A stretch of DNA of 64,000 nucleotides. It comes from Ceratorhiza oryzae-sativae. Lineage: Eukaryota > Basidiomycota > Agaricomycetes > Cantharellales > Ceratobasidiaceae. Below, one piece after another: positions 13,526 through 23,460 of this stretch. The notes beneath the pieces were generated by a model. It ran no database searches. It had not been told where the DNA came from and saw only the letters and a program-made list of their open reading frames with translations. The DNA is taken from the NCBI GenBank assembly GCA_030998015.1, contig JARWMV010000232.1:2046001-2110000 (forward strand). The letters run 5' to 3'. Each line of letters opens with the position of its first letter. Positions within the stretch are counted from its first letter, which is position 1. Both the position numbers and the translations under genes were made by a program.

Positions 13526-14026
13526 GCACAAACATGCAGAAATACGATGTTAAAATTCTCAATGACCATATGTACCACCTTGTTCGTGTCCGGAGGGGCT
13601 TTTTGGTGTCATCTTTATCTCTCCCTTTCGGCGTTTTGGTTTGTATGATGTTGATTTGTTCGATCTCTCTTCTGCAATGAATATTTTGTTGTTGAACTTG
13701 CTTCTGAAGTCAAGAACATGAGCACCAGCTACGGATTCAAAGTACGCACAAACTCGATGGCCAATCGATAGTAGAGGGTTTATGAGCAGCTCCATCCCGA
13801 GCAATCCCACTTCTCAGCAACGGACAAGAGCCAACGCCGAGGAACTGAGACACACAGAGCTGTCATACAGCTCGATTGTTTCACAAGAGAACCAATTTTA
13901 TAGCTTCATGACGCTATCTAGTCTCAAACATAATCCCATTGTCCAGGCGCAGGTTTGTCCTCCAACGGTTCCCACCTATCCGATAATTAGTCAATCTCCA
14001 ATACGCGATCCTGAATAAAATAAAAC
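13526..14026. other. Convergent 3' region of STM1 and NDUFA5
   Basis: 501 bp between two convergent stop codons. No coding signal supported on either strand. Confidence 0.4.
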
Positions 14027-14401
14027 TTACGCCTTCCACTCGAGCATCTTGCCCGCCAGAGTGAGCTCGTCACTCGCACTCATCAAAACTTCCTCAATCT
14101 GTCCCTCTCCCAGCGCACGTTCGACCTCGGCTGGATTGCCCTTGGACTTTTCGATCAGATCCAGCCGGTGTTTGATCAAAGCTTCGGTCCCCTGTCTGTA
14201 TACTGCATGCGGTGGCATCTGGCTCAGGACAGAGAGCGTCGATTCGTAGGTCTTGCGCAGGGCAGGCAGGGGATCGGGATGTACGGCACTGTTAGGAATC
14301 GTTAAAATTGGTCATATATGTATGATATATGTGACTTTCATGCCATAAATTCCCGTGGTAGATTTGATGGCCTGCCTGAGTGGCCTTGTAAATCGCAACA
14401 T
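14027..14401 (-). CDS. NDUFA5-like subunit of mitochondrial complex I (29.9 kDa/NUO-32 family)
   Basis: Accessory subunit of NADH:ubiquinone oxidoreductase, matrix arm. The first exon encodes MLRFTRPLRQAIKSTTGIYG, matching the TTGI-G start of this family. The next encodes AVHPDPLPALRKTYESTL, then SQMPPHAVYRQGTEALIKHRL and a C-terminal EVERALGEGQIEEVL ... LAGKMLEWKA. Oddity: exon 1 and exon 2 cannot be joined in frame with a GT or GC donor. A one-base loss in the TTT run at 14336-14338 would allow a GT donor, and an AT-AC intron would also fit. I favour a sequence error. Starts 155 bp from the divergent MRPL32 ATG. Confidence 0.85.
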
Positions 14402-14556
14402 GGTGGACGAGTGGAACGGGTAGAGATGAGAGACTGATTTCCAAACGCAACCTCCTCGGCGCCTATCGAACGAGCATTCATCCCCGCCTCGACGATCAAC
14501 AAAAGTTGTCTATTCACCCAGACCTGAGGCTCGCTGTATATATCTTTTTAAATCAT

Positions 14557-14996
14557 ATGGCTTCTCTAGGGCTTTCGATGACTCGCACTTCGCTCCGCTC
14601 ATGGACGACTTTCTTTGGGTTGACTGCATTACCAGCACCCGCTGCTCAGACCCCTGCGCGATCACTTTTCGCGTTGCCTAGCCTGCGCACGTTACTGGAG
14701 CTATTCCCGCCTATTGTTCTCGCCGTACCCAAGAAAAAGACATCGCACTCGAAGAAAAGGATGAGGAGTGCGAACAAAGGCCTCAAGGACAAGACAAGTG
14801 CGTTTGTTCCGGCCCCTGTTTCCTTTCTGTGCTCTGCCAAATTATATTGACCGGCTTCTGTCCAATAGATATCGTCAATTGTCCAGGGTGTGGGTCGCCG
14901 AAGAGAGCGCACCACATATGTCCCGAGTGCTATTCGCAAATCAACCGAACGTGGAAGGCACAGAATAGACAGGTGCCTACAGAGATCTCAGCGTAG
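14557..14996 (+). CDS. MRPL32: Mitochondrial ribosomal protein bL32m (MRPL32)
   Basis: Large-subunit mitoribosomal protein. After an N-terminal targeting segment of about 50 residues (MASLGLSMTRTSLRSW...), the mature part begins at VPKKKTSHSKKRMRSANKGL, the hallmark of bL32. The second exon carries the zinc-binding CPGCG ... CPEC pair (NIVNCPGCGSPKRAHHICPE). One intron lies within the Asn codon of KTN. In yeast, maturation of this protein by the m-AAA protease licenses mitoribosome assembly. Divergent from the NDUFA5-like gene; both products are mitochondrial. Confidence 0.93.
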
Positions 14997-15389
14997 CTTT
15001 GTGTTGGGCATAAAAGGTAGATACCCATGGTAGCACGTTGACAGGCACAGCACTAACATGGTTTAATATCCTGTGCCAACAGTCGATATGACTAATTTAT
15101 ACCCCTTTCCGACCAAGTGAAATGTCAACTCTCACACAAAAACTGCAGCGTAAAATTTGCATGCATTTACATTTGTTCGTCATGGATATCGTGTAAGGAC
15201 GTGTGTCATACATAGCAGCAGAGTGCAAACATGACAATAAATAGACTTTTCGCCTTTGGTAAATGAGAGAAGATATTTCAGCGTGAGAGGGAGTCATGGA
15301 AAGAGAACAAGTACATCGAAGAAAGAGGCGTCAAAACAGGCGAGAAAAGCATCAAGAAAACAAGCATCTAATTGTCCATAGTTTGGTCA
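14997..15389. other. Convergent 3' region of MRPL32 and the low-complexity gene
   Basis: 393 bp, AT-rich, no coding signal. Holds the two 3' UTRs. Confidence 0.4.
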
Positions 15390-17932
15390 TTAGGTCGATG
15401 ATGAGCGTGGGACGAACAGGCGGAACATCAAGCGTGCAGGGGCGGTGATGACCTTGGCCGTTGTGCGGACCACAGCCGGGACGGTCCAGCTACGAGACAC
15501 GACAGGGACCTCCTCGTTGACGCCTCGGATTGCGTTGTAGCGGAGCTCGGTACGTGGACCGGAGCGCCTGAATGGCCACCATCCCCTGCTGCGTCGGTTT
15601 GCGGGATTTGCGATGTCACGGCGGCGACGGGGAAGGACGAGCGAGAGCGTAACAGCGAGTTGGATCGCGGGGCTAACGGCCCAGTCTGTAAAATATTGAT
15701 TAGCTTTGGATCGAAACATGAGACGGCCAAACTTACTTGGCAAATACCGAACCCGGCCTGCAGACGCATCAGGATCATCAACGGCCTTCCTCTTGACACC
15801 AATAATGCTCGGTGCCGGGCTAGGCACACGCGAACGGTTGGACGGCCCAGCAGCACTGGCACGACGAGGGGATACGGCACGGGCAATCTCACGCTGGGCA
15901 GTGGGATCCCATGGGGTCGAGGAGGGGCTGTTGGGGCTCATCGGGCTGAGCATATTCTCGGGTGGGGCGGGAACAACTTCGGTCTCGATCTGAGCGGGAG
16001 CAGCAGCGTCAGAAACAGCTGCCACATCCTTGGGCTGGATCTCTTCGGTGGCTGCTGCCTGGGCTTGCTCGACTGCAACAGGTTCAGACGCCGCCTCGAC
16101 GGGAGCAGGAGCCGCTTCAACCTCAGGAACAGGCTCCGGTTCGATTGCAACAGCCGCGACGGGCTCGACAGGCGCAATTGCGACTGGCTCCTCGGTGACC
16201 TCTGGAACGGTGGGCTCTACCGGCTTGGTGTCAACAGGAACGTCCTTCATCGCCTCGGTAGTATTGGCAAGGAGAGAACCGACGCCAGGACCAAGTTGGA
16301 CGGCTGGAGACTCGGCAATGACTGAGAGTGGTGCTGGCTCTGTCGTAGCTACTGGAGGAGCAATAGTAAGGGACGGGCGCGAGTCGGCGAACGACGTGGG
16401 CTCGGTAGATTCGACAGCAGTGGTCTCCGATCCGGCGAGGGAACCGCTCTCGCTTTTGTCCTTCTTGTTCTTGGACCCAACACGGAGGACCTTGGATGCC
16501 CAGTTGGGCTTCTTCTCAGACTCGCTGGCGGACTCGCTTGGGGTCTTGGCATGGCCACCGGTGGAAGAACGACGACCGAGACTGAATCGACGCTTGATGT
16601 TGTCATCCGACTTTTTGGGCTCGGGAACAGGGGGGACAGCGCGGCCAGTGTTCCAACCACGCTCGCGCTCCTTGAGAGACTCGTTGTCGCTGTCGTCCCC
16701 GCTGAGTGCACCGCGAGATGGAGATCGCACGAGCGAAGGGCCACTGCCACTAGGCTTGCGGTCAAGGCTGCGGCGTGCCCAGTTGGTGAGGGTGCTGCGA
16801 CGCTTGGGCTCTGGTTTCTCGGGAGACTTGGTAAGAGAGGCCGTGCTGGCAAGACGTAAGTTAGACAATGATGTCAGATGGCAACGAGGCAGAGTACTCA
16901 CCTCGCGTTGCGAGACATGGACGGCTTCAACTTGGACGGAGTCTGGGGCCGGGAAGTTTCAGCTGGTGCAGGGGCAGCTGTTGCGATGGGTGCCGGTGCC
17001 TCGACGGGTGCTGGCGCCTCGGCGGGTGCGGGGGCAGCCTGTTCAGCGATAGGAACCGGTGCTTCGGTGGCAGCTGGTGGCTCGATCGGCGCCTCGGTCG
17101 TGGCGACCGGAGCCTCGACTGGGGCAGGCTGGGCCGGTTCTGCAGATTCGGAAGCGATAGGCTCGGGCTCGGATGTGACTGGCTCGGAGGATGCGACCTG
17201 AGCGGGTTCGGGGCTCGCAGCAAGGCGGCGGACGGATTCAGAGATCGAGGGCGAGCGACTGCGTGTTTCCATTTCACCAACCGCAGGGGTGGTCTCGACC
17301 GCAGGGGGGCTGGTGGTGCCCGGGCCGAGGAGCGAGAGACGGCGGATGCTGCCGCTGATGCTGCGACGGCTCAGATTCGAGACCTGGCGACGGAGACGGC
17401 TGGGCGAACGCGAGCTCGCAATCGACGCGCCGTCGTGGGGCTCAGCGACGGGGTCGGCGTCCGCCTTGGAGATCGGCGCTGGCTCGGCGACCTGGCTTGG
17501 AAGCGGTGGGGTGAGTGGGCCATGGGAAGAGTGGGTCGACACGGTCGAGCCAGAGCGGGCGCGCGCGTGTCCTGGCTCTTGCTTCGCGGGCTCAGGCGTG
17601 TCGATCGAGGCGGGCTCTTCGGTCTTGGGGGCCTCAGTCGTGGGGGCGTCGGTGCTGGTGGTGGTGTTGACGGCGTCGGTGCTGGGGGTGCCCGACGAGC
17701 CAAGGCCCGACTTGCGGGGGCCAAAGCCAAACATGCTGCGGGACTTGGTCGACGGCGGCGAGGCCGAGTCGCGCGTGCTGGAGCGGGTCGGGGTCGGGCG
17801 GCCGTCGGGGCCGGTGGGGGTGGGGGACGCAGGGCGACCGGCGGCGAGGGTGAGCGAGCGGGTGGGCGAGCGGAACGACTTGAAGCGCGATGCGAGCCCG
17901 TCTGGGCGGTTGGGCGTGGCCGGGGCAGACAT
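15390..17932 (-). CDS. Large Ser/Pro/Ala/Glu-rich protein, function unknown
   Basis: About 800 residues in three exons (introns near 16854-16904 and 15682-15736), starting MSAPATPNRPDGLASRFKSF. I do not recognise a known family. Most of it is low complexity. Basic Ser/Arg patches (SRSPSRLRRQVSNLSRRS, KRRFSLGRRSS) that resemble kinase sites alternate with long Pro/Ala/Glu/Val repeats built on 'APVEAPAP' and 'EPVAIAPVEPV' units. Only the end is different: a weakly hydrophobic stretch (AVSPAIQLAVTLSLVL) and a basic segment (RGWWPFRRSG) leading to LFVPRSSST. It could be a cortical or scaffold protein tethered by its C-terminus, but this is guesswork. High GC and biased codons leave long open frames on the opposite strand; I read these as shadows. 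Confidence 0.7.
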
Positions 17933-18916
17933 GGTGATGTGCAGGAGATCAGTGGGTGGGAGAGCGCACCCCGCCCTGCGCCTATATACTCCAGAACACG
18001 CGACCGCTGCGAGATAGCTGTGATACACGGCTGATGTCCGCGAGGCTCTCCCTCCCACACGTGTTTGTCCCCCACACATCCCACAGCGCTTACCTTGTTC
18101 CTGTGGGTTTCCTTTTTGTGAAAAAGGATCCCGTTGGCATGTGATTCCCTCCCTGTCCGCTCTCCCGCCTTTGTTTGCCGTCGCCCGCCCACCGCCCGCG
18201 CGCATACACCCACCCCGTTCCAATGGCGATCCCGCCGCCCCCCCCCATTACTCCACCCGCCGCAGTCCGCTGTGTTGCAACGTGTGCCCAGCGCAATTCG
18301 CCCCAACTCATGGCCGCCTCGAGGCCGTTGCGAACCGTCCCACGTGACCACTATCGATCCCGCCCAACTCCCGATTCGAGTCATGGTGCGTACTAGACTC
18401 GTGTGACCGTCCGCATAGGCTGCCGAATAATGCGTCGGGTGATGAACCGGATCCCGATATTGCGACTCACAGCCCGCAGCGTGGTTTGCGTGCATGATTC
18501 GTGCGTCGCCCATCATCGACGTCGAGCACCTCTGTGCTCGAAACAAGCAAGACTCAAACTCGATCATCGGTTGCCGCAAATCTCTTGCACGTCTAATGAA
18601 TGTAAATCAATGATGCAAATGTTATTGAACTCGCACGTTGCAAGCGCATTTCAGGGGGTTACATGCTGCATATCACGTGACTAGACAGCATCGGAACGGA
18701 TACAGTTTCACTAGGCCGTTTGGTCATCGCGCTTTTCGTCCTCGGCACTATCAAGGTCAGTGAACTCGCTATGAATCTATGACAGAGTGTCTCCAGAGGC
18801 GTCCAGAGAGCGTCCCATGTTATTTGCTGGAAATTTGGAGCTGCAGAACCTCTGAAACCGACGGATGGCACGCACTCGGACAGATGGATCGCTAACACTC
18901 CGCCCCAGACTCGACA
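17933..18916. other. Divergent promoter region upstream of the low-complexity gene and RPL13
   Basis: 984 bp between divergent starts. Holds three CACGTG cores: ACACGTGT near 18058, CCACGTGACC at 18340 and the palindrome TCACGTGA at 18673-18680. There is also a poly-C run at about 18238-18246. Open frames here are GC-driven and show no protein-like content. Confidence 0.5.
18673..18680. promoter_or_regulatory. TCACGTGA palindrome upstream of RPL13
   Basis: Perfect E-box palindrome about 240 bp upstream of the eL13 ATG. Such sites are bound by bHLH factors of the Cbf1/USF type. The same octamer recurs upstream of the RING and mL59 genes. Confidence 0.45.
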
Positions 18917-19652
18917 ATGGGTTTCGCCCACAACAACGTCCTCCACGCCAACCACTTCCGCAAGGACTGGCAGCGCCGCGTCCGCACCTGGTTCGACCAG
19001 CCCGGGCGCAAACTCCGCCGTCGCCAAGCCCGCAAGACCAAGGCTGCGACCCTCGGCGTGCGCCCGCTCCATCTCCTCCGCCCAGCCGTCCGCGCACAGA
19101 CCGTGAGGTACAACATCAAGATCCGCGAGGGCCGCGGATTCACCCTTGGCGAGCTCAAGGCCGCTGGCATTGGCCGCAAAGAGGCGCGCACCATTGGTAT
19201 CACCGTGGACCACAGGCGGAGGAACCTGAGCGAGGAGGGCAAGGCCCTCAACGTTGAGCGATTGAAGGCGTACAAGGGTCGCTTGATTGTGTTCCCGCGC
19301 AACTCCAAGAAGCCCAAAAAGGGCGATTCGACGGTCAGTCTTTCGTGCTTGTTTTAATTCAACTCGCTGATGAGTGTGGAATGAAACCAGGGCGACGACC
19401 TCAAGGCCGAGACTACTCGCGCACCCGTTCCTCTCCCCGCCTCTTTCGTCCACGAGGGCCCTCGTGCGATCACCGCCGAGGAGCGCGACTTCCAGGCATA
19501 CCGCACCCTCCGCAACGCCCGTGCCGACCAACGCCATGCTGGTGCACGCAAGGTGCGCGAGAAAAAGGTACGCCATGTTATCGCGCATACAAGGAAAACC
19601 CCTGACACGCAGCGAGCAGAAGGAGGAAGAGGAGGCTGCAAAGAAGAAGTAA
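18917..19652 (+). CDS. RPL13: Cytosolic 60S ribosomal protein eL13
   Basis: Starts [19 protein letters not shown] and continues [19 protein letters not shown], both diagnostic for eL13. Three coding exons (18917-19333, 19391-19567, 19620-19652) give 208 residues, the usual length. The last exon encodes only [10 protein letters not shown]. Spliced frame is clean with GT-AG introns of 57 and 52 nt. A long antisense ORF over this gene is a shadow. It shares a convergent 3' end with RRN11 (192 bp between stops). Confidence 0.96.
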
Positions 19653-19844
19653 AATCTGCGCAGATTGTATCCACCCCTTTCAATCTATGCTGTCTCACCC
19701 CCCCCCCTTGGTCTCTGGCCGAGCCCACGCTGTACCGCCGGTTACGCTTGTGTTGTTATGCCATGCATGTGCGATTTATCTTTTGACATCAATTTTACAA
19801 TATGCAAAACTCGGAGGAAGCAAGCAAAAGTGGTTGTATGCAGC

Positions 19845-20853
19845 TCATAGCGGTTGCTTGATCGTGCTTCGTGCCTTCTTGGCCGGTCGTACCTCTTCGT
19901 CTGATCCTACCGCTGGGTTAGGAGCGACCGCATCTCCCTCGTTATCGACTTCCATAGCATTTATGGGCCCACGACGAGTTTCTTGGACATCGGCTCCGAG
20001 CTGGATTGGTAAATTAGTTCCGCAACGACTCTATACACATGGGCTCACTCTGCCAAGAAACCCTTGCGCAAATGCATTATCTGGATCGAGAGTAAGAGCT
20101 CTCCTAAAGTGCCGTTTTGCGGATCCTATTCGAGACGAATCATAGTTTCGTATGTCTATCGGTCCGCCATCTGGATATCGTGTAGATGAAGCTGATAACG
20201 CAACAGGTAATTATCTTACCATCCTTTAGCGCTCCTTCTTCGCTCTTGCCGTCATCATCTATCTCTCTACGGGGTTGTGCTGTATATAACCACAACATCC
20301 CCGCATAGATGTGCAACACGGCATTCTGGTCAAATGGCATGGTCACAATATACCTGGTTGCCTGACCTCAATGGACGTATGGGTTTAGAGCCGAGCCGGC
20401 AGACTCACAAATCGAGCTCATCCAGCGCCTCTTGGTACTCGCCCATATCTATCAGAGCAAGGATGGTTTCTTTCAACAAAGTTTCTTGCTTTCCCCTTGT
20501 TCGGTCGGTGCTTTCGATCCACCCAAACATGTCAAACTTACCATCGCTGGGATCTGAAGTCTCACCCGCTTCAAATATCCCACATGCTCTCTCGTCGATT
20601 TCCCCCTCTTCCTTTCTCTCCCTCCTTCGCGTGGTATAAGAGCCAAGCCAACCTGCCAGATTGTCCTGAGATCGATCTCGGGGCATTTGACAAGTATCAA
20701 CCAAGCACGTTGGGCTCGTGCGAGGTCACCTCGTTGAAGACAGACGTGGAGGATGTCGTAGGTGAAGCGGATGTGTTGCTTGCGGGAGCTGGTCGTGGCT
20801 GAGAGTTCGCGGTGCGGGCGGGGTTCGAGGTGGAAGATAGGATGAAAGGACAT
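19845..20853 (-). CDS. RRN11: RNA polymerase I Core Factor subunit Rrn11-like
   Basis: Third subunit of the Pol I Core Factor, a TPR-fold protein. The first exon encodes MSFHPIFHLEP and then FTYDILHVCLQRGDLARAQR, AWLILVKCPEIDLRTIWQVG. This is the conserved opening of the fungal Rrn11 domain (local helix pair 'LH..L.RGD..RA.RAW..L......D'). Further exons encode ETLLKETILALIDMGEYQEA, LDELDL and DQNAVLHIYAGMLWLYTAQP. Then comes the TPR-like RRALTLDPDNAFAQGFLGR and a basic tail ending RPAKKARSTIKQPL. Frame works across four or five introns if the acceptor before QETLLKE is used. With RRN7 and RRN6 upstream, this completes the Core Factor within 16 kb. Assigned by motif; the sequence is divergent from yeast. 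Confidence 0.78.
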
Positions 20854-21611
20854 GGTGGTGGTTGTGGTGAGAAGGTGGCACTGTTTGTACGATCATCGGG
20901 TCTTGTTGACTCAACCATGAAGCTCGTGCAATAACACAGGCAACCGATAATACAATGTCTAAATATAACGCGCAAAAAGCCACACTGAATGGATGTATAG
21001 GAATATGTTATCGGGTTGTTCCACCATGGAAGCTGGCAAACGCAAGCTAATGTGCCATCCATCAAACGTGGCGCATGTTTTGCGAGTCAACTGATATAGC
21101 TGCAGTTTTGGAATCGTGCGCCATTCATTATAATAATACCCGCGGAAGGATAGTGCCACTAACTCACGCAACGAAGGACTGCGGCAGGAGATGACAATTG
21201 ATTGCGTGGCGAGTAATTTTTGGTGAATCGCTGGCTGGCTTACTTCCAGTTCCAGAGATTTGCCCACGCTGGAGCTCAGCAGAAATGGCTGAAATGATTT
21301 TATTCGATCCGAGAATTCGGGTGTTAGTTATTGCCTGACATAGTTGCTGCATCGGTGCTTGGCTGGGTGACTTGCGGTACCAAAGCTTCTGTTTGGCTCG
21401 CGTCCAAGTGATTGGCTAAAATAGTCACGTGAGCTGGCGTTGCAATCCTCCCCGACGACCTTCTCTTTGCTCAGACACTCGGCTTGGCATTCTCCATCTC
21501 GCAGGTGGCCTGATCTTTGGGCTAGTTTCGACGGGTTATACATTAAGCCTTCACGAAATTTGTGATTATTTTATCTTGGGTCTGTTGAGGATTGTCTCGT
21601 GTCTCACGAAG
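20854..21611. other. Divergent region between RRN11 and the RING gene
   Basis: 758 bp between divergent starts, with no supported gene. Holds TCACGTGA at 21425-21432. Confidence 0.45.
21425..21432. promoter_or_regulatory. TCACGTGA palindrome upstream of the RING gene
   Basis: E-box octamer about 180 bp upstream of the RING-protein ATG, identical to those upstream of RPL13 and mL59. Candidate bHLH (Cbf1-like) site. Confidence 0.45.
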
Positions 21612-23016
21612 ATGACGGCGATCTGTAACATATGCCAGGAGAAACTATCGAGCGGAAGGACGTTTGCACTCTCTCTGTGTGGTAGGTGGTCTCCTTTAGT
21701 CCAATATGCTAAAGTGTTCGATCGCAGCCCTTAACTCCAGGCCATGTTTGTTGCGATGACTGTTTAATACAGTGGGCGAGCCGCAATAACCCACCCAACA
21801 GGCTCGAGTGCCCAATGTGCAGGAAGAAGCATTCGTATCCAAAGAATACGATCAAGCTCTTCTTTGAGGAGGAAAAGTCCGAGAGCGAGCTATTTCGGGC
21901 TGAAATACGCTCGGTGATGAAGCTTGTGGGAGATTGTGTCAACGAGCCCAACGAAGCGGGTCTGAAAAGGGTGCTGAAGGATCTCAAGTCGGCTTCAGCG
22001 AACGCAAAGAAGTTGAAGGAACCCCAGGCTACTGCTGTGAGTCCTCCACTCGTAGCGAAATAGCCTTTGTTGACCGATACGGCTGGTCAAAGTCTATGAT
22101 TAATGGCTTAGATGCGATGGTTAGCCACTTGTCTAAGAAGCTCACGCCGGTGCAATCGGCAGATCAACTAAACGCAGAACTCGATGCAGCCCGAAAGATA
22201 AACGAACGTTTAGTTCAAGATAATGCCAGGTTATCCCAGCAGTGCGCCAACCTCGAGGGTCGTAATTTAGCTTATGCCCAAGATATCACTACGCTTGCCG
22301 CGGACTGCACGCGGTTGACGCGCAACTACGAGGCCCTTGCGAGGGAGAAGGCGCATCTTCAGGAGCAGATGCAGGGGCAACGCCAAACAGTATCTGGGTT
22401 AAAAAAGGAGCTGGCTGAATGTAAGGAGAGCAGGGACACAGCCCGCGAACGACTGTTGACTCTAAAGAGAAAGGTGAGCGCTGTTCGCAGCACCTCATGA
22501 AATCGATTGACATATTATTTATAGTTCAAAAACATGAGCGAGACAAACAAGTCGCTGGCGTTTGAAGTCAATCGTGCTCTCGAAAATAAGAACAACGCCA
22601 ACCGCTCCGCTATGCCCCCTCCTGCTTCCCGCATCTCTCGCAAGGAATCCATTGTCTCCATCCGAAGCGACTCCTCTGGTCCCAACGATGCTAACACTCC
22701 GATCACCCTTATCGATAGTGATGAGGATGGCCCTCGAGACGGCTCTGAGAGCTCAGATGTAGAATTCATATCCGACTCGGATGACGCACAAATGGATCCC
22801 AAACCAAACTTCCATGAGCTGAAGCCCGTCAAGAAGCCTGTAGCTCTCTTCCCTATCCCCCAAGCGTCTGTCAGCGGCATCGGCGCCACACCCAAGCCGA
22901 TGGTACAAAAGCGAAGGCTAGCACTCACTTCCGCTACCTCTGGGATCGAAATAAGAAACGGAAGGACCACCTCGCTCGTCGCTCTTGGCCCCAAACGTTC
23001 TAGAAGATCCACTTGA
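21612..23016 (+). CDS. RING-finger / coiled-coil protein, possible E3 ubiquitin ligase
   Basis: Starts MTAICNICQEKLSSG. After an intron inside the Gly codon of CGH, it reads CGHVCCDDCLIQWAS and LECPMCRKKH, a complete C3HC4 RING. A spliced exon then encodes a long coiled coil (QLNAELDAARKINERLVQDN and on through EALAREKAHLQEQMQGQ, about 110 residues). The last exon is serine-rich with two hydrophobic-acidic motifs, PITLIDSDEDG (22698-22730) and DVEFISDSDD (22756-22785), that look like SUMO-interaction motifs. The tail LVALGPKRSRRST is basic, possibly nuclear. RING plus coiled coil is common in TRIM-like and Rad18/Bre1-type ligases, but I cannot name an orthologue. Frame intact. Confidence 0.8.
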
Positions 23017-23460
23017 TGGACTCTTCTTTCCGTTTCATACACCTTATTCCAACATGATTAATCCACTGTATAGTTGTGGCTTCAGCGTTTTTGGGCGGTT
23101 CATGGTCGTTCAATTTTCATCGAGACGAGGTTCTATGTGTATACACAAGCATACTATGTATTGAAGACATCATATTCTAGGACAAATAGACACGTCGGGC
23201 TCCACCGAACTTTGGTGGGCAAATTTAGAGGCGCCCATAACGCAATTGCCTAGAAAACGCTAGTGGGGATTTCGATCAACACTCCACTGCATTGTGACAA
23301 CAGTTGATAGCCAAAAATTGGTGGAGTTGCAGCTGGTGATTCCAAGCTAAGCGCCCGGCGTGAGTAGCCTCCCCGAGGCTACCAACTATTCGTCAAACTG
23401 TCTCGTCGGTGCCTCATATTTCCGGCTCTCGCTAGCACTGTTGTGCTTTTGGTTGCCTTC
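23017..23460. other. Intergenic stretch before the M16 protease gene
   Basis: 444 bp between same-strand genes. No gene seen. Two GT/AG-bounded pieces could be 5' UTR introns, but nothing decides it. Confidence 0.35.

Noticed and set aside
16030..18034. Two long plus-strand ORFs (340 and 388 codons) opposite the low-complexity gene
   Set aside because: They mirror the repeat structure and GC bias of the minus-strand protein, begin and end arbitrarily, and have Gly/Ser/Arg-rich nonsense composition.
17371..18579. 402-codon minus-strand ORF overlapping the promoter of the low-complexity gene
   Set aside because: It lies in another frame of the same strand as that gene, is Pro/Arg-rich from GC bias, and shows no domain.
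18659..19588. 309-codon minus-strand ORF antisense to eL13
   Set aside because: It overlaps a certain ribosomal protein gene with optimal codons, which commonly leave an open antisense frame; no domain seen.
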